In this document: positions 63,721 through 64,000 of the stretch, one piece after another
Position numbering within the stretch: the stretch's first letter is position 1
Layout of the letters: each line of letters begins with the position of its first letter
Origin: JABDLO01 sp035327565
GTDB taxonomy: Bacteria; Bacteroidota; Bacteroidia; Chitinophagales; Saprospiraceae
NCBI GenBank assembly: GCA_035327565.1
Contig: DAOLDB010000001.1
Span: 135,428 to 199,427, forward strand
Direction of reading: 5' to 3'
DNA length: 64,000 nucleotides
Made by a program: the position numbers and the translations under genes
The notes under the pieces: model-generated
Database searches by the model: none
Told to the model about the DNA's origin: nothing
Seen by the model: only the letters and a program-made list of their open reading frames with translations

Positions 63721-64000
63721 GAAATTGAATATGAGTAACCCCCGGTGAAGCCGAATTAAATCGTAAGCAAAACACATTTACTCCGAAGGAGTTCAATGTA
63801 AATAACCCCCGGACATACCGGTAAAATACGTAACCTCCAATCATTTACTCTGAAGGAGTTCAATATGAGTAACCTCCATTAAATCGCAAGCCAAACACAT
63901 TGACTCCGAAGGAGTTTAATATGAGTAACCTCCGGTGAAACCGGTGGGTAAGGATAACTCCCAACTGACAACTCCGAAGGAGTTCAATATGAGTAACCTC
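63721..64000 (+). repeat. Tandem array of about 56-68 bp hairpin repeats (continues past the window)
   Basis: Four units begin with ACTCCGAAGGAGTT (or one-base variants) at 63780, 63847, 63903 and 63971, giving periods of 67, 56 and 68. A degenerate partial unit precedes them from 63721. Each unit starts with the hairpin ACTCC-GAA-GGAGT followed by CAATATGAGTAACCTCC or a close variant. Some add a second hairpin, CCGGT-GAA-ACCGG. The last unit is cut by the window end. This is not a CRISPR array: the constant part is longer than the variable part and the spacers are related to each other. Confidence 0.8.

Noticed and set aside
63505..63738. 77-codon plus-strand open frame leading into the repeat array
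   Set aside because: Its end is made of repeat sequence and the rest has no recognisable domain; the reverse strand is broken by stops. It may be remnant sequence.
63780..64000. CRISPR array
   Set aside because: The repeated part includes most of each unit, the variable parts are related and of unequal length, and no cas gene is present.

Overview
The window is AT-rich chromosomal DNA from a member of the Bacteroidota, most likely a Saprospiraceae/Chitinophagales-type bacterium. The evidence is a PorP/SprF plus OmpA-family pair of the type IX secretion (T9SS) kind, a 1360-residue secreted protein with a T9SS type A C-terminal sorting domain, a GLPGLI-family protein, a GSCFA protein, a DUF2279 protein, Na+-pumping NQR in place of visible complex I genes, and several promoters with the Bacteroidota -7 element TAnnTTTG. 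I see no insertion sequence, prophage, CRISPR array, rRNA or tRNA. Genes are close together, often overlap by 4-32 bases within runs, and many runs meet tail to tail.

Layout. 1-5.9 kb: 3' end of a beta-lactamase-type hydrolase, a GrpB protein, a membrane-anchored S33-like peptidase overlapping an ankyrin/quinone-oxidoreductase fusion gene, and GSCFA. 5.9-8.6 kb (minus): aroA, an OsmC protein and PhoH in one overlapping run. 8.7-10.6 kb (minus): ABM monooxygenase, SAM hydrolase and a PAP2-type phosphatase. 10.8-14.9 kb: SNF2 helicase facing an M20D amidohydrolase. 15.1-19.7 kb: an OprD-like porin, two YeeE/YedE half-transporters and a SulP permease, apparently a sulfur-oxyanion uptake locus with Crp/Fnr-like palindromes upstream of two genes. 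19.8-27.2 kb: a second S33-like lipoprotein hydrolase, a 2OG-Fe(II) oxygenase, and a minus-strand run of glycosyltransferase, gluconate permease and large GH5-like hydrolase. 27.5-32.6 kb: VOC protein, then a pentose set of IlvD/Edd dehydratase, FAH-family enzyme and GH51 arabinofuranosidase. 32.6-34.0 kb: ECF sigma factor and anti-sigma factor.

34.3-40.5 kb is the most interesting block. A GLPGLI gene and a large outer-membrane beta-barrel receptor gene flank a histidine kinase/response regulator pair. The upstream regions of the two effector genes share the same arrangement, with identical spacings: three GTTAA-type boxes followed 22 bp later by a -7 promoter element. I infer that this is the operator of the neighbouring OmpR-type regulator.

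40.5-51.3 kb: metG, a monoacylglycerol-lipase-like hydrolase, the complete nqrABCDEF operon (NqrA carries an unusual N-terminal membrane extension) and pnuC. 51.5-58.6 kb: OmpA-family protein and PorP/SprF, DUF2279 protein, TatD nuclease, RNase H1 with a viroplasmin domain, peptide deformylase and the YqgF/RuvX nuclease. 58.9-64 kb: the large T9SS cargo gene, followed by a possible 37-codon ORF in the same frame and a good intrinsic terminator. At the window edge there is an array of hairpin-bearing repeats in which most units carry an SD-like AGGAG and a five-codon mini-ORF.
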